A stretch of DNA of 64,000 nt, from the NCBI GenBank assembly GCA_014607495.2, contig CP053169.1:4588001-4652000 (forward strand), read 5' to 3'. The translations under genes and the position numbers were made by a program. The notes beneath the pieces are model-generated. The model was given only the letters and a program-made list of their open reading frames with translations. It searched no databases and was not told where the DNA came from. The DNA is from Carposina sasakii. Its lineage: Eukaryota; Arthropoda; Insecta; Lepidoptera; Carposinidae. Below are positions 35,001 to 47,185 of this stretch, piece after piece. How positions within the stretch are numbered: position 1 is the first letter of the stretch; the number at the start of each line of letters is the position of its first letter.

Positions 35001-38000
35001 GTGACCCAGAGGGACCTGGCCCTGACCCAGTTCGGCTTCATCGGCTTCGCGATGCTCAAGCCCGATGCTTTCGGGATAAGACAGCTGGAGCCTGGCGATT
35101 GGGAAGCTTACAACCATTTGTGGGGCGTTATTGGACATATGATCGGCATTGAGGACAGGTAAGATACCAGCTCCCCTAGCATGACCACACATCGTATCGT
35201 ACGATATCGTATCATCTCTACACAAAATTCAACATGGCGGCTATATTTATCGTATTATTACAGGCTAAATGTTGATAAATCGGTTTATCATATCGTGTTT
35301 TGCAGGTCATGCTAGGCTTGCAGGGTAGATAAGACAGGTAAGTATATGCATAATAAATATCCAAAGAAGTTATTATGGTCGATTCTGGCCGTCACACTAA
35401 TCTTAGTCGGGTCCAGTCTATCCTGTCCTTTATGTTAAGGAGGGTTAGGTAGGACTCGTTTTACGTTTAGATTTAAGAGTTAGGTCAGAATCGACCATAT
35501 TGCCTCTGTTAAGTCGGGCTAAAATATTCCTAAAATACTCGTACAACTTTCACCTACTACTAGCTAGATAAACTTAACATAAAATAACATTAGATACATA
35601 CATACGTATGATAGCAAATAAACTAGCATCTAGTTTGTATTGTACCTAGTTTATCTACATTGACCTATTTCATATTCGTACATTCAAATGCTCCTAGTAT
35701 TATTCCAGTGTAGGTATATCTTATCTTCGCGTTTATTCGCCATCTCTATTATAATGCTTATATATCTACCTTACTTGAAAGGCAAATTGAATATGAATCA
35801 ACCCATAAATAAATTTAGAGATGGATCTCTATAAATACAGGGTGTAAAAAGACAACGTTGTTATTTTAATACCTCGTATTCTTTGTAACGTACCGATCAT
35901 TTTTTTTCTATGGAAGCATCCCTAGGAAACCACGGGTTTCCAAGATATTGAGGTCCAAAGTTACATGACTATCAGCATTTTTTTAAATAAATCCATCTGG
36001 AAACAGTTAACAAACATTTTTTTTAAGACACCATATTAATATTTAAAAATGTTAGTTTTGTAGGTACATTTGTCAATCGAATACATTGCTTGCAATAAAA
36101 TTAGGGTTGGTTCCATAGAAAAAAATGATCGTTACGTTACAAAGAATTATTATTAAAATAACAACGTTGTCTTTTTACACCATGTATACAGCTACCAACT
36201 ATCATAATATGGTGGGGGAGCCGACGATGCTAATTAGGAAGTCCCTCGTGCATAGTGGGGACATCTCGTATTGCATTATGAAGACACTATAATAATGCAT
36301 TAAAATTATGTTTTAAATTATTGCTTACTAGCCGCTGCTCGCGACCTTGCCGCGTGATCTACAGAATGTAGGCTTTGTCCTTCTCCGTACTCCTTCCTAA
36401 GGATCCATTGAAATATTAGCTTGGCTGTCGGATAATGGATCCCGACTGTTCAGTTGTTATGTTACGATCATTAGAAAATATTTTATGTTCTTCAATAGTA
36501 TTCATTCCATAATGTTATAGAATTCTAGACCACCGGACATCTAAGTGTTTGTTTCTTTTCTATTCAGTTTTTTTATTATGTACATTATTTGGTTCTTTTT
36601 TAAGCATTCGGGTTTTTGGATTTTTTAAATTATGTTTTTTTATTTTATACTTTTTTGTTATGAGTACCTAGCTACTAATAGGTACGGTTCAAGAAGTTTT
36701 CGTCTTGCTGCTGTCTAAAAACTTGTGAGAATGGTTGTTATGCAACTTTCAATCGATTTAGATCCTAAACGGTTAGTCCAATCGAAAAATGTTGAGAGAA
36801 ACCTAAAAATGATTTTTAAATACCTATTCAACGATACCCCACTCGATATAGTTTGTCGACTTATTTTTTTTTTCATTTTCACAAAATGGCGTCCTGTAGT
36901 CGCCCGGAACCCATAAAATACCTTTGTTCCTCACAGGAAAACCAAAATACCTAGATGTTTTGAAAATATCAGAGTTTTTAATAAACACATAACATTATGT
37001 ACTACATAATTATGTATGCACAAAACTTATTTTCTTCATACATTCGATTATCCGAATGCCTATCGACAACATTTAGTCCGGTTAATCGAGTTTCAATTGT
37101 ATTTGATGTGTGTTTGATGGATACACAGATACAACTAAAACACGCATCTTCAATAACATGCATCCCATCTTTACAGATACAATGTATGCCGCCGAACATT
37201 TGTCGAAACCCGCGAAGTGTGCCGCATAATGAAGGAGCGAGTATACACCCCCTGTCTGGAAAACGTGCCAGAGTACTTCGAGCACATGTCTCGGGTCATG
37301 ATCAACGGCCTCTGGTGCCTCAACCCTTCGCTGGAGGTGGACAGCACGCTGTTCCTCTGCCGGTACCTCGCCGATGTGCCTGGCTACGTGTATACTGAGG
37401 AAGAACGATTAAAATTCCAGGATACATTGAGACAGCATTTGAAAGGGAAGCCTGAGGATACGGGTGAGTAGATACTTTTCTATGCAGTTGCACAAAGGGG
37501 AGTTTTATCTACACATAAGCCTATGTATGTTGCAAGAAACGCTGGTTTTCCGCCACATTTTACCATTTCCATAGTCATCTTGCAACGGTAACACTATCTT
37601 CTATGAACATACATATACTCAGGGCTGTGTTCCCGAAATAGGATAGCCAGAACTGCAAGATCATAAAGAAGATCCCCCAGCCATGATCAAGCATAGCGGG
37701 GACAGATATGTAAATGATAATGAACAAACATAGTTAAACAAAGAGGACGTTCTCTAACAACAATAGAACAGATGCTCCATGTATGGTACTCCTCGACCAC
37801 CAACTTTAGTTCGTTAATAGATTAGCGCGTTGTGAAGTCGATAGGACCAGGGCCGGTCCGCCCATACTGCGAACGGAGCAGTCGCTCCAGGCGCCAAATC
37901 CTAGAGGGCGCCTAAATGGTAAAGATATAGGTAAGTATATATTATTAGGAGCAAACAGGAGAGGCGCCATAATTGGATCTCGCTCCATTCTAAAATTTAC

Positions 38001-39445
38001 TTCGGGCCGGTGCTGGATAGGACTTATGTATCTTATCTGAGTAGATAGTATACCTATAGATAGGTATAATACGATTAATCAAACATTACATCGTTCCACT
38101 GCGGCGGCGCCGAGCAAGGTCGTGGATTTAGAGTTCACATGGACTGTACTATAAAGTATTCTTTGGCCTAGGTCAGTTAAGTAATATCTATTATACTTGC
38201 CTCTTAGGTTACGTACGAAACCACCTGATGTTACGTAACCGATATCGTAAGAATATTTCGGCTTATTCCGAAACAAGTTACCTAAGTAGGTACATTTTTA
38301 GGGCTTTGTAACCGAAAGGTCCCAGGCGGGACACTTTTGTTTTGCCTACGCTGTCTGTTCGTTTGTCTGTCTGACACGTTGTATCTCATGAACCGAGATA
38401 GCTAGACAGCACAAACATTTCGGCGTTTTTATAGAAAATGGTATAGAACAATTCATGGGCGAGTACGACTTGCTTTTCGCCGGTTATTTAATTCTTCATT
38501 TGACGGCCGATTGGTGTCGTAGGTAGTGACCCTGCCTGCGGCGCCATAGGTCCTGGGTTCGAATCCCGGTAGGTGCAAACATCGATATTCATCATATCGA
38601 TGTTTCATAAGTATAGACTTATCTATGTATTTATATACCGTTGCTTAGTACCCACAACACAAGACCTTAGGGATCAAATGTGGGACTAGGTTAATATGTT
38701 GTGTAGTGTGTGAATATTTATATTTATTTATTTATACGCAACCAACAATATCCCTTAAAAGCTACGTAAATAATGTACAAACAATATTCTGTAATTTCTG
38801 GCTTATCAATCTTATCATATTAGCACAGATATGATAATATCTAATGTCGGTACAATAATTTAAATCTTTTTGTGTAAGTAGGTACTTGAAATACTTCGAA
38901 AATATAATTATCTAGTCATCATGAATAGTACGATTCGAGGTCACCAGGGCCGAGTGGTGGGCGAACCCCATTTGGAAATTGGAACTTCCTAATAGTAACA
39001 ACAGAATAATTCATTTCTTAATATTTGTCTTTTAGGTGTGGACGCCTCCGAACTAGTTCCAAAATACGAACTTGGCGGCCTGCCTCCCAGAAAGAGGAAT
39101 CTCTTCTACTTACGTGACTACGACGACATCGAGCAGGTGCCGGTCTACAAGAGGATGAACCCCAAGGCGAAGAGACTGATCGCGTTCGGCACCATCTATG
39201 TCACCCTATACACGACGTACTGGGGCCGAATATACTACAACATGCTGTATATGTGGACCATTAATATAGGTTATCGGTTCCCGTACTTAGCTATTTACGC
39301 TTTTGGTTTTAAGAAAGCCTTCGTGAATATGTTTAAAGAGGATCCCATTGACGATACCGTCCCTAAGACAAATGAGGACTATTATAATGAGAAGCCGAAG
39401 CCGTCTTGGCCGTGGTATTTGGCGTGGTTAGATCTTATTTGGTGA
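32006..39445 (+). CDS. DUF2236 / mpaB-rubber oxygenase-like membrane protein (5' exon missing)
   Basis: Five exons join in phase: 32006-32123, 33461-33667, 34922-35158, 37177-37463 and 39036-39445, about 419 residues plus an unseen first exon that must end in phase 1. The sequence (LPEWFDEEIYNK; FTAYKRYISTHMHTMSW; LTQFGFIGFAMLKPDAFGI; WGVIGHMIGIEDRYN) matches the insect DUF2236 family, annotated as ER-bound oxygenase mpaB/rubber oxygenase catalytic domain. A hydrophobic segment in exon 2 (LATSMVLGLVAVFSVPSIL) and another near the C terminus (TIYVTLYTTYW...) suggest membrane association. R-x-x-x-T (codons 33603-33617) and a His in VRSRH (34956-34958) are spaced like the haem-pocket residues of latex-clearing protein. 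Substrate and reaction are unknown. The short exon 2 was not visible as a long open frame and was found by homology and phase. Confidence 0.85.
32216..32522 (+). repeat. LINE (RTE-like) tail, copy B
   Basis: This is the best preserved copy of the family at 4385-4690, in opposite orientation. It starts 'aaaaatgtaacggatcgctg' and ends 'gtcgcgggcgtccactagtt'. It is in intron 1 of the DUF2236 gene. The open frames on both strands are by-products. Confidence 0.65.
32552..32628 (-). ncRNA. tRNA-like sequence (degenerate, probably SINE head or pseudogene)
   Basis: On the minus strand there are an A-box-like TAGCTCAGTTGG with a GCTC/GAGC D stem, and a T arm GTGAG-TTCAAAT-CTCAC. The acceptor stem pairs poorly and no good anticodon stem or T33 can be drawn, so it is unlikely to be a working tRNA. 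It lies in an intron of the DUF2236 gene, next to an RTE-like tail. Confidence 0.45.
33070..33291. repeat. Tandem duplication, about 112-bp unit
   Basis: Two head-to-tail copies, from 'ttttcggacagaagcactct' to 'aaagcggtcatg', occupy about 33070-33180 and 33182-33291, differing by a few substitutions and small indels. They lie in the intron just before exon 33461-33667. No reading frame runs through both. Confidence 0.75.
33733..34615. mobile_element. Composite foldback element with GGGTGTAAYARAAGGGG ends
   Basis: The left end 'tagggtgtaatagaaggggt' and right end 'acctttttgttacaccctgta' are inverted. Inner blocks ('aatcacatgtttat', 'gctatttacatagcttttcgc') also face each other. The palindrome at 33975-34234 and a short LINE-tail piece (34245-34345) lie inside. 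There is no transposase. It is in the DUF2236 intron 2. Confidence 0.6.
33975..34234. repeat. Long palindrome / foldback, arms about 118 bp
   Basis: The left arm begins ACTTAGATGTTCGGTGGTCT and the right arm is its near-complete inverse (...agaccaccggacatctaagt). The spacer is about 24 bp (gaaatattagcttggctatc...). Half copies occur at 36398-36545 and a short copy at 5011-5142. Confidence 0.8.
35171..35322. mobile_element. MITE (CCCTAGCATGAC family), copy 2
   Basis: The inverted ends are 'cccctagcatgac' and 'ggtcatgctaggc'. The element starts only about 12 bp after the splice donor at 35159-35160 of the DUF2236 gene. The interior matches 26254-26410. Confidence 0.7.
35374..35499. mobile_element. 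MITE, copy 2 (GGTCGATTCYGGC family)
   Basis: The ends are 'tatggtcgattctggccgtc' and 'gtcagaatcgaccata', inverted. It is related to 3586-3732. Confidence 0.65.
35837..36187. mobile_element. MITE with long inverted ends (RAGGGTGTAAAAAGACAACG family), copy 1
   Basis: The first about 40 bases (tacagggtgtaaaaagacaa...) are inverted at the right end (...aacgttgtctttttacacca). The interior 'ttctatggaagcatccctag' and 'gaaaccacgggtttccaaga' is shared with 48694-49090. It lies in an intron of the DUF2236 gene. Confidence 0.75.
36398..36655. repeat. Half copy of the foldback element
   Basis: It matches the spacer and right arm of 33975-34234 ('ggatccattgaaatattagc' to 'ccaccggacatctaagtg') followed by the family's T-rich flank. 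The left arm is missing. Confidence 0.65.
37608..37725. repeat. Interspersed repeat shared with 25195-25625
   Basis: It contains 'aactgcaagatcataaagaa', 'agcggggacagatatgtaaa' and 'tgtgttcccgaaataggata', which recur at 25430-25540 and 45466-45560. No coding potential was seen. Confidence 0.5.
37848..38015. mobile_element. hAT-like MITE with 8-bp duplication
   Basis: The element starts CAGGGCCGGTCC and ends GGGCCGGTGCTG (CAG/CTG termini, imperfect TIR). It is flanked by the exact 8-mer GATAGGAC at 37840-37847 and 38016-38023. It is 168 bp and lies in the last intron of the DUF2236 gene. Confidence 0.85.
38500..38745 (+). repeat. tRNA-derived SINE, copy 2
   Basis: The head is 'gacggccgattggtgtcgta', with B-box-like 'gggttcgaatccc', then 'cgatattcatcatatcgatg', 'tataccgttgcttagtaccc' and an A/T tail. 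It belongs to the same family as 27311-27590 and 51075-51312. Confidence 0.78.
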
Positions 39446-42345
39446 AGAAGGCTTAATTGGTGATGATATAAGCTTAAATGTCTTATATATTTTTACATTT
39501 TCACAAACATTGTAAGTTCATTTCAATTCCGCGAGACAGATGATAGATAAAAATACTTGACGATACATTCTTCAGAGAAAGGGCCTTGACAAGGTGACCC
39601 CATCAGGGTTTCCTTTTGTCTTAAGATATTGAACCTTATGAATTGTAAATAACTTAACAATGGTAGTATTTGTATACTTAGGTACCTACTTAGATAGGTA
39701 GAATTTATGAAATAGATGTAAAGGCTCAATTATTATTATTATTTTTAAGTAATTAAATACAATTATCTTCACAAAATATTAAGAATTTAAGTAGTAATAT
39801 AATAAGTTGATATCTATCTATGTATTATATTAAACGTGGTACGAAAACCAATGAGTACCTACTGCTGAGTTTTTGACACTTTATATACCTATAGGTATAT
39901 ATTGAGTGAAGATGTATTTTTTTTAATTAATTCGACTCTTACTGAATATTACATATCATTTAAATGTTGTTATTTCTCTGATTATTTAAGTACCTAAGTT
40001 CTATAGATAATTAATTGTATTACAAGATTATAATAATTAATATTATAAATTAAGAATTTTTCTTGAATTGATTAATAGACAAAATAATTCGTCTTCAGTA
40101 GACGAAAAAAAAAAGAATAGAATAAGTGATTAATTTGAAGTTGTTTAAAATCTTGTGATTTAGTACATTTTAGACTTGTATTTGTAGAAAATCTGCTGAT
40201 TAATTTGAGGCTCCTACAATATAGGAAAGAATGTAGGTATCAGCGGACAAATTAGTAAACAGGCAGATATGACAATAAGATTAAAAGTCTGATAAAAATC
40301 CTACTAGTTTTCATTCGTGTTACACATTATTTTCTTCATTCCTTTTCCAGATACATTACCTTCCAGCCTTATGAATGTGTGTTAGGTACCTATGGTACAT
40401 ATAAGCCATAGACCAGAGACTATGGCTTATACATATAGAGTACCTACCTATTAGTCATGTCAAGAGTAGATATATAAGCAGGTACTTTTATGACTATTAT
40501 TGGCTGGGTGCGCGATGAGAGCGCCAACTAACAGTTGCAACTTGGGCGGACTTTGAAATGTCAAATGGCTGGCTGTTGTTAAGAAGAGTTAGTAAACAAA
40601 CAATTAATTTCAATTAAACGTTGTAACTTATGTATATTCTATTCAATCATGTAAATCTGTAGCGTAGATAATAACGTTGGCCTTTTTTATTTCCCGTCTG
40701 AATGGGCACTATCAATAAATTTCGGGTAGTACACGCGGACTTTTGCATAGCTGTCCTCACGAAAAGTAAGTAAAGAAATAATCAGATTTTATCGAATAAT
40801 GCATTTCATATATGTTGCAGACGATTATTTATGAATGTGGTATCAACAAATACGCAGACTTTTGTTTATTTTCAGTAAAACATGGCCAAATTAATGATCA
40901 AAACTGGATTCCGAGCAATCACACACGACATCAGTTGCCAACCACAAACGATACTAAAAAGATAACAATTAGTTCTGGCTTAACATGTGCAAGATGTAAA
41001 AGAAATAGAATTAATATTAGGTTAATTTTCTTTATTTTTTTCTTTCTCATTTCTGCGTCCCATGTATATTTTGTACCTACCTACCTTGACATGGCAGCAA
41101 GAGCAATTATAACAGGATAACTGTTTATTTTAATATAAGTATTTAGACAATGCAAATAACACACAAGTGAATGAGTGAGAGAGAGCGCCAGCCGACCATC
41201 ATCTATAAACGGGAGTATTGGATGAATTGCTATTATATTTAGCGCAGACGTTCATACTTCCATCAAGGTGTATGTAGCTGGAAATATTATTGGGGCGTAA
41301 CTAGGACTGTCCTGTTCATAACTAACTCAATTGTGGATATTTATAGAATTTTTTATTGCTATTAAAATCTGCGAAGTTATAATTCAAAATTCGCGCGCTT
41401 TCGAGCAGGCGGGTCAATGCCAGGTTAAGCGCAGAGAACATAAAAACCACGGAGTCATTATTATAAGTAATTTATTTCAAAGTAGTGTTGATTAACCCCC
41501 GACGCAAAAACGACGGGGTGTTATAAGTTCTCTCTCTGTGTATGTGTGTGTAAATGTGTATATGTCTGTCTGTGGCATCGTAGCTCCCAAACGGCTGATC
41601 CGATTTTAATGCGGTTTTTTTTGTTTGAAAGGTATATCAGTCGAGAGTGTTCTTAGCTATGTTATGACGCGACAATTTAATCAAAAATTTCATACGTACG
41701 GTCAACAGCAGGCCAAGATAACCATTTGCAGTTCAAAATTAGCGGTTATGCCTCCGACATAAAGGTGGCGACATAAAAGTCCCGAGTAGGTAGTCTGACA
41801 TGCTTTAGTTGGTACTTACGTAGTGTTAAAAGTTATTTTTTGTTTTTTATAGGGTTTCGCATTTTAAACCTTTTGTCATAATAATTGCGTACTTTTTTTG
41901 GGTAAGGGGGTTTTCTTAATTTTTTATTATTTTTGTTTGCATAATATAATAAATTTAGTTACTAATAAGTAATGTCATCAACTATATATCTACAAAGTGT
42001 TTTTTCGTTGCCACCCTTAACGAAGGGTATATACTTTATACATCAAATAAAGTAAGTTTATGTCAAAAAAAAATGCTGGGTAACAATGTATTTTTTTTTT
42101 ATTTCTTGATCGGGCGAAATTTATAGTGACCAGTGTTTATGCTAGTTTTTTCATAGACAGATATTAATTATTTATCGTGAAAAAATCTTGCTAAAATACC
42201 CCGAAGTTACGGTACTTAAATTAATGTAAAACCTATTCGTGGAACAAATATAAATAAAAGAAGCGAGCGTTTATGTCAATTAAATATATTTACAATCAAA
42301 CTTATATTCTAGCTTATTTTTATCAAACTTAACAAACTTTTTAAC
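39446..42345. other. Intergenic between convergent DUF2236 and ESS2 genes
   Basis: No exon is recognised. The region contains a block at about 41490-41700 ('cgacgcaaaaacgacggggt' and 'aaacggctgatccgatttta'), common in lepidopteran repeats, and a second copy (42009-42195) of the repeat at 30984-31160. The remainder is AT-rich. An ORF at 40812-41120 has no recognisable features beyond a hydrophobic stretch. Confidence 0.5.
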
Positions 42346-45300
42346 CTACACGAAAAAGTCTTGCGCCCTAAGCCTAGCTCGTTTCTCAACGTTGATTTGC
42401 AATAGATTGTCAGTGAGATTATTTCCTTCGGCGTCAGTGTTCGAAGTTTTCGGCGTGGCTTTGCCTTTATTAGGGGTAGAAACTAGTCTGTTATGCGTTG
42501 GTGTCCGTTTGGGCGTCGCATGTAGAATCCCCATGTGGTTTGGTGTAAGTTTTAAATGTGGCGACGCTAGAAGATGCTTCGCCGCTAACTTTCTGGCTGC
42601 TGGTGACATGCTCGCCAGCCTTTCTGTGTTGGTTCTGAAACTGAATGATATTTTCCATGTATAGCTAACAATGTGGATAATGGTTTCCTTTTACTACTAA
42701 ACTAACTAAGCAGAATCAAAATACTCTCATGATTTTATAAGTGCGAAGGTAATTCGCTAGTGACTTTTCAGTTTTCACAACAAAAGGTCGATCAGACCTT
42801 GATGATCTTTAGCACCGTGACAGAGCCATATTTATATATTTGCAAATTTAGGTTCTAGGCGGCTGTATGTAAGTGGAACTGAACAGCACTAATATCAGGT
42901 ATCTGGGTTTTATAAAATGTTTCATTGTTATGTTAACTTCGAATCCGGGGTGGTTTGATTTGTAATTTTGATGGCAGCTTTAGCTAGAGGACCCTCTAGC
43001 TAAATTTATTATTAAGAATTGAGAATTCTAAAACTACTACTTAATAAGTATTCTATATTTTCCTCGTAAATAATACCTATATTATTTATAGATATACTTA
43101 CCGTTATGAATAGGTTTCATATTGCGGTTTAGTAATGAAAATAGTGAGATGGAAATAACGTACAAAATAATAATCAAATAAAATACATATCATTGTTTTC
43201 CATTAAAAAAGAAAAAAAAACTTAAAATAAACAATAAACTATACCTACTCAGTATTAGTATTACTCAGTATAATGGCATAATTTTCGCATCGCCAAAACG
43301 GTATTACTGAAGTAGTAAGTCTGAGAGTAAGTCATTACTCATTTCTTAAGTACATAGGTACATAAATAAAGTAACGGAATAATTTAGGACTTTCATTTTA
43401 TTTAGAAATAGAAAGATCCGAATGAACGAAATCAGGTTTTTTGTTAGGTACAGTTTTGTGTATCATTATCATCAATAGTTCCTAAAGAGTTTTCTACTCA
43501 ATTCAATAGTACCTACTTTGTGCAAAGTTTGCACTATAAAAAACCCAAAGAAGCTAATTTCGCAAACACAAAACTGAACTTTTTAGTAGGATGATGATGA
43601 CGATGACATCAATATGGAAAAACGTCAAACTTCACTCATATCTTACAAATATATGAGTGTTCTAATGTTTACAAACAACACTTCTTCGAAAGTAAGATTT
43701 CAACATGTGACATTGGCAAAGTCTCCGTGTAAGCGAGAGAGAGACTTATCATAAGCCATATCGCAAAATTGAATTGAAGATTTTTATCTTCTAAAAAACG
43801 AGGTATAGTAAGTAAATTACCATTTACCCATGGTACTCTAGTAAGTACGTACGGCTATACCTACGGTATTACAAAAAAAAATATATTGGTAGCTATAATC
43901 CCATATAAATTAATTACTAACTCCTAGCTAAGCTCCTAGCGTTGACTAACAGATTTGCTATTATTCATTGGTAGGGTATTTTTAAAATTCAATCTGCACA
44001 GATATTGTTTTAACGTTCAACGTCCATGTTCACTATGTTTGTCATATGTACACAGCTTTATAGTTTTGACAGTCATTACACCATACTAGATGACACATAC
44101 CTGGGTGTGGGGGGCGTGGGGGGCGCGAGGCGCGGGGTGGTGGGTCGTCGTCGCCGCGCCGCTTGCTCCGCTAGTTGTAACGCTATCCGTTCTCGCGCGC
44201 CGCCCTCTAGCATTCTGTAGGCGGCGCCAGCTCCCACGCTGGAAAGAACATATCATGTACATTTCTGCTAAATGTTTTAACGCTTTTAAAATAGAACTTG
44301 GCGTCAATAAGTCTTGGGTATATCATTATAGGGAAGCGTGTCATGCAAAAAATTAACCCTTCTCACACAGAAATAATTAAAAATGTGCAAGGACGCTAAA
44401 GCCCCGCCCCACAAAATAGTCTTGTCTCTTTCTAACACGTCAAATTTCAATGCGACAGTTGTCAGAGAGAATCGTATAAAGATTGCCTACTTATATCGTT
44501 GAGCCGTAAACTTGCAGTGTGCCTGCTATACCATGGAAGCTTGGTCAGTGCGCACATACAAAAACAAACAAGTTTCAACCACCGGTAAATATAAATTCAA
44601 TTATAACAACACCAGTATTTTTATGCGTTGTGGGTTAAAAATAAATACTCACGCAGGCAACGGCGTGTCTCCGCCGTCCAGCCGGAAGGGCGTGCCTTCA
44701 ATCTGCCCCCACGTCATGAGAGGGGACTCGTCCCCGAGCTGCCCCGGCCGCGGTGAAGGCGACGCCACCAGCCCGTACTCCTCTTTATTGTCTGTGGTTA
44801 TGCTGACGCCGTCCACGCCTATTTTTCCGTTTATACTCGCTTCCTGTAATGGTTAACTCAAATTAGTAACGAACAGCTTCTTCTTCAGCCTATTGCAGTC
44901 CACTTCGCTACTGCCACAGGGGGTCACCAACCCACCTGCCCAGCGTGGTGACTATGGGCAAAACCCCCGTGGCAGTAGCCTTGTGGCGTGCCCTAAGGGA
45001 GGCCTACGTCCAGCAGTGGACTGCAATAGGCTGAAGAAGAAGAATATTTCTTTGACACACTCTAGAGTCAAAACGGCTAGTCGAATTTGAGAGGCATCAT
45101 TAGATTTGTCTCAATCGTGAGAATGACACTAGGTAGATAAGATAGGTCCATAAGAAATTGATGTACCTATTTTATTTATTTTTAAATTATTATGTGGTTA
45201 TTGATGTATTAGATTTGTAAAATACCTGATTTTTCGCCAAAGCATTGATGACTTCCTTATTCTTGGCATGGTCGAACGGGTCACGGCGCGCAGACGCGTG

Positions 45301-47185
45301 TTAGCGTGGAGCAGGTCGGGCTTCGGAGGCGGCCTCTGGGACTCCGCCCCCTCGGGCACGTACATTATGTAGTTACGCGCCTTGTAGCACCATGTGTCCA
45401 GCTGTTTAAATGTTGTACAAACATTATGAGGGTAGTAGACAATTTCTAGATTAAAATTAAACTAAATGAGGTAGCCAAAACTACAGGATCGTAAAGGAGA
45501 TCCACAGCCACATTTAGCATATCAAGGACATTATGTAAATGATCAGTGACAAGTTGCCAACTTATAAGTATAAACAATCAGCAGTAAACTAGCATGAATA
45601 CAAATAAGAGCTAGCTACAAGTATACCAGTCTTATTATAAATATCAAAGCTCACTCAATAATTACATTTAACAGACTAATATGAGTATATCACTGTTACA
45701 CCTGCTCCAAAACTTACCTCTTTAGGCCTTTCACTCTGATCTGCTTGCTGTTCTATCGATGGTAAAGCTAGTGCCGCATTGGCCTTAGCCGCTGATGTGA
45801 TCTCCGCTTCAAACTGTCCCGCTAGCTTTGAAGCTTTCTTCTTATCTTCTAATGCTATAACCTTTGTGTAGCTGGCATTGTCTTCACTTGTGTGTTTAGA
45901 TAGGAAAGAATCTGTGGGTAAGTAAAAGGAAATTTATATTTAAGGGTATGAATTTGTATGCATTTAAATAGATATACTTGGGTGTGTAATTTGCACATTT
46001 CTGCCTAACCTCTTTGGGGGATAATGGATATGGCACCAGGTTGGCATTATGGCATTTATCATGCCAACACTGTACAGGAGGCATATCCACTAAATATAAT
46101 ATTTACAGACACTTACCTAAGGAATGGTTATCAGTAATATCTTTAGGTTTCTCTTGAACATTGTCACCACTTTCCGAGTCAGGTCTATGTTGTCTCACAG
46201 TGTCTGCACAAGGTGTATACGGTCGGTCCAGATTTGGTGTATCAAATGTGGCTGGTGAATTGTCTGCAAGTTTAAAAAACCAAATGTATTCAAAACTTAT
46301 TTGTGATTTGTTACTGAGTGACTGACAGACTAGGAAGTATATTCCATAGAGAGTAGATAAGTTATAAGAGAGGATTTTCCAAAATTTCCACAGGAATAGC
46401 AAAAAATAGAGTTCACAGATAAAGCTTAATACAAAGCACAATATTTACAGTTTTATGTAGGAAAATGGGATAATGTATTCAAAATTTTATAAAAGGTGTT
46501 GTTTATCATGATTGATATTACATTTTTGTTCAGCTTAATAAAAATATATAATGAAGGCTACTTACAAGGTTCAGTAGGTGGTCGGCTGCCACTGTACTTT
46601 CGGGTGAGCTCTCGGAGTCTATCATAGTCTTTATTTTCAGTTGCTTCCAAATACTCATTTTGGGCATTTAGCTTTTCCAAATCAGGGAAGAAATCCCTTT
46701 GAATTATCTTTGCTATTCCCTGCAAAATAATTACAACTTTGCTATACCTACTTATTAAAATTTTGGATAGGTTATTTATAACACTTGTATTGTTTTAAAA
46801 TACAAAGACTTGTTAATTGAAACTAGATTGAAACCTTGTAACTTGCAAATTGTTTGTTACATGACACACTTTGAAAATATATATTTCACTGCGAATCTAT
46901 TAAAGTTACAAGGCACAGCTTATAGAAAAGTCATACATGCATGCTATCATTAATTACGAACATTTTGTAGTAAAAGTGTAATATCATTTTGCTAACATGT
47001 CATTATAACTAAAACGTGGGAAAACATACCTCTACGTAAATATCTTCGTCAAGAACTTTGGTTTTCTTCGTGCCTTTCGACTTGGGGATTCTGGGAACTT
47101 TGAAAACAGCTGTTTCCTGCTTTAAAAGTTTCATATTCTCTAAAGCTGCCTGGCCAGGTTTTACAGATTTACTTTCGTTCGACAT
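42346..47185 (-). CDS. Ess2: Splicing factor ESS2 / DGCR14 (frame broken in exon 5)
   Basis: The exons are 47185-47030, 46719-46566, 46263-46117, 45911-45718, 45401-45226, 44843-44653, 44238-44101 and 42634-42346. Diagnostic stretches are LDEDIYVEGIAKIIQRDFFP, FLSKHTSEDNASY, NTRLR..RDPFDHAKNK, PLMTWGQIEGTP and LTDNLLQINVEKRARLRAQD; the ESS2 family ends in DFF, here DFFV. The human protein is nuclear, found with the spliceosomal C complex, and about 476 residues. All eight exons fit in phase except that exon 5 is 2 bp too long. Between the NTR and RDPF codons there are 8 bases (gcgcgcag, 45286-45293) instead of 6 or 9. Disregarding that, the length is about 480 residues. A sequencing or assembly indel in a GC run is the simplest explanation; a null allele is possible. 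A LINE tail sits in intron 5. Confidence 0.9.
44895..45035 (+). repeat. LINE 3' tail in ESS2 intron
   Basis: It contains 'gcccagcgtggtgactatgg', 'gaggcctacgtccagcagtg' and 'gactgcaataggctgaagaa'. The end encodes the [11 protein letters not shown] type C terminus of lepidopteran LINE reverse transcriptases. It matches 53085-53315 and 62350-62480. Confidence 0.65.

Noticed and set aside
40812..41120. ORF of 102 aa with a hydrophobic stretch
   Set aside because: No splice context, codon bias or family resemblance; judged chance in AT-rich DNA.
44026..44356. Overlapping ORFs with Arg/Ala-rich products
   Set aside because: They are antisense or frame-shifted shadows of ESS2 exon 7 (44101-44238).
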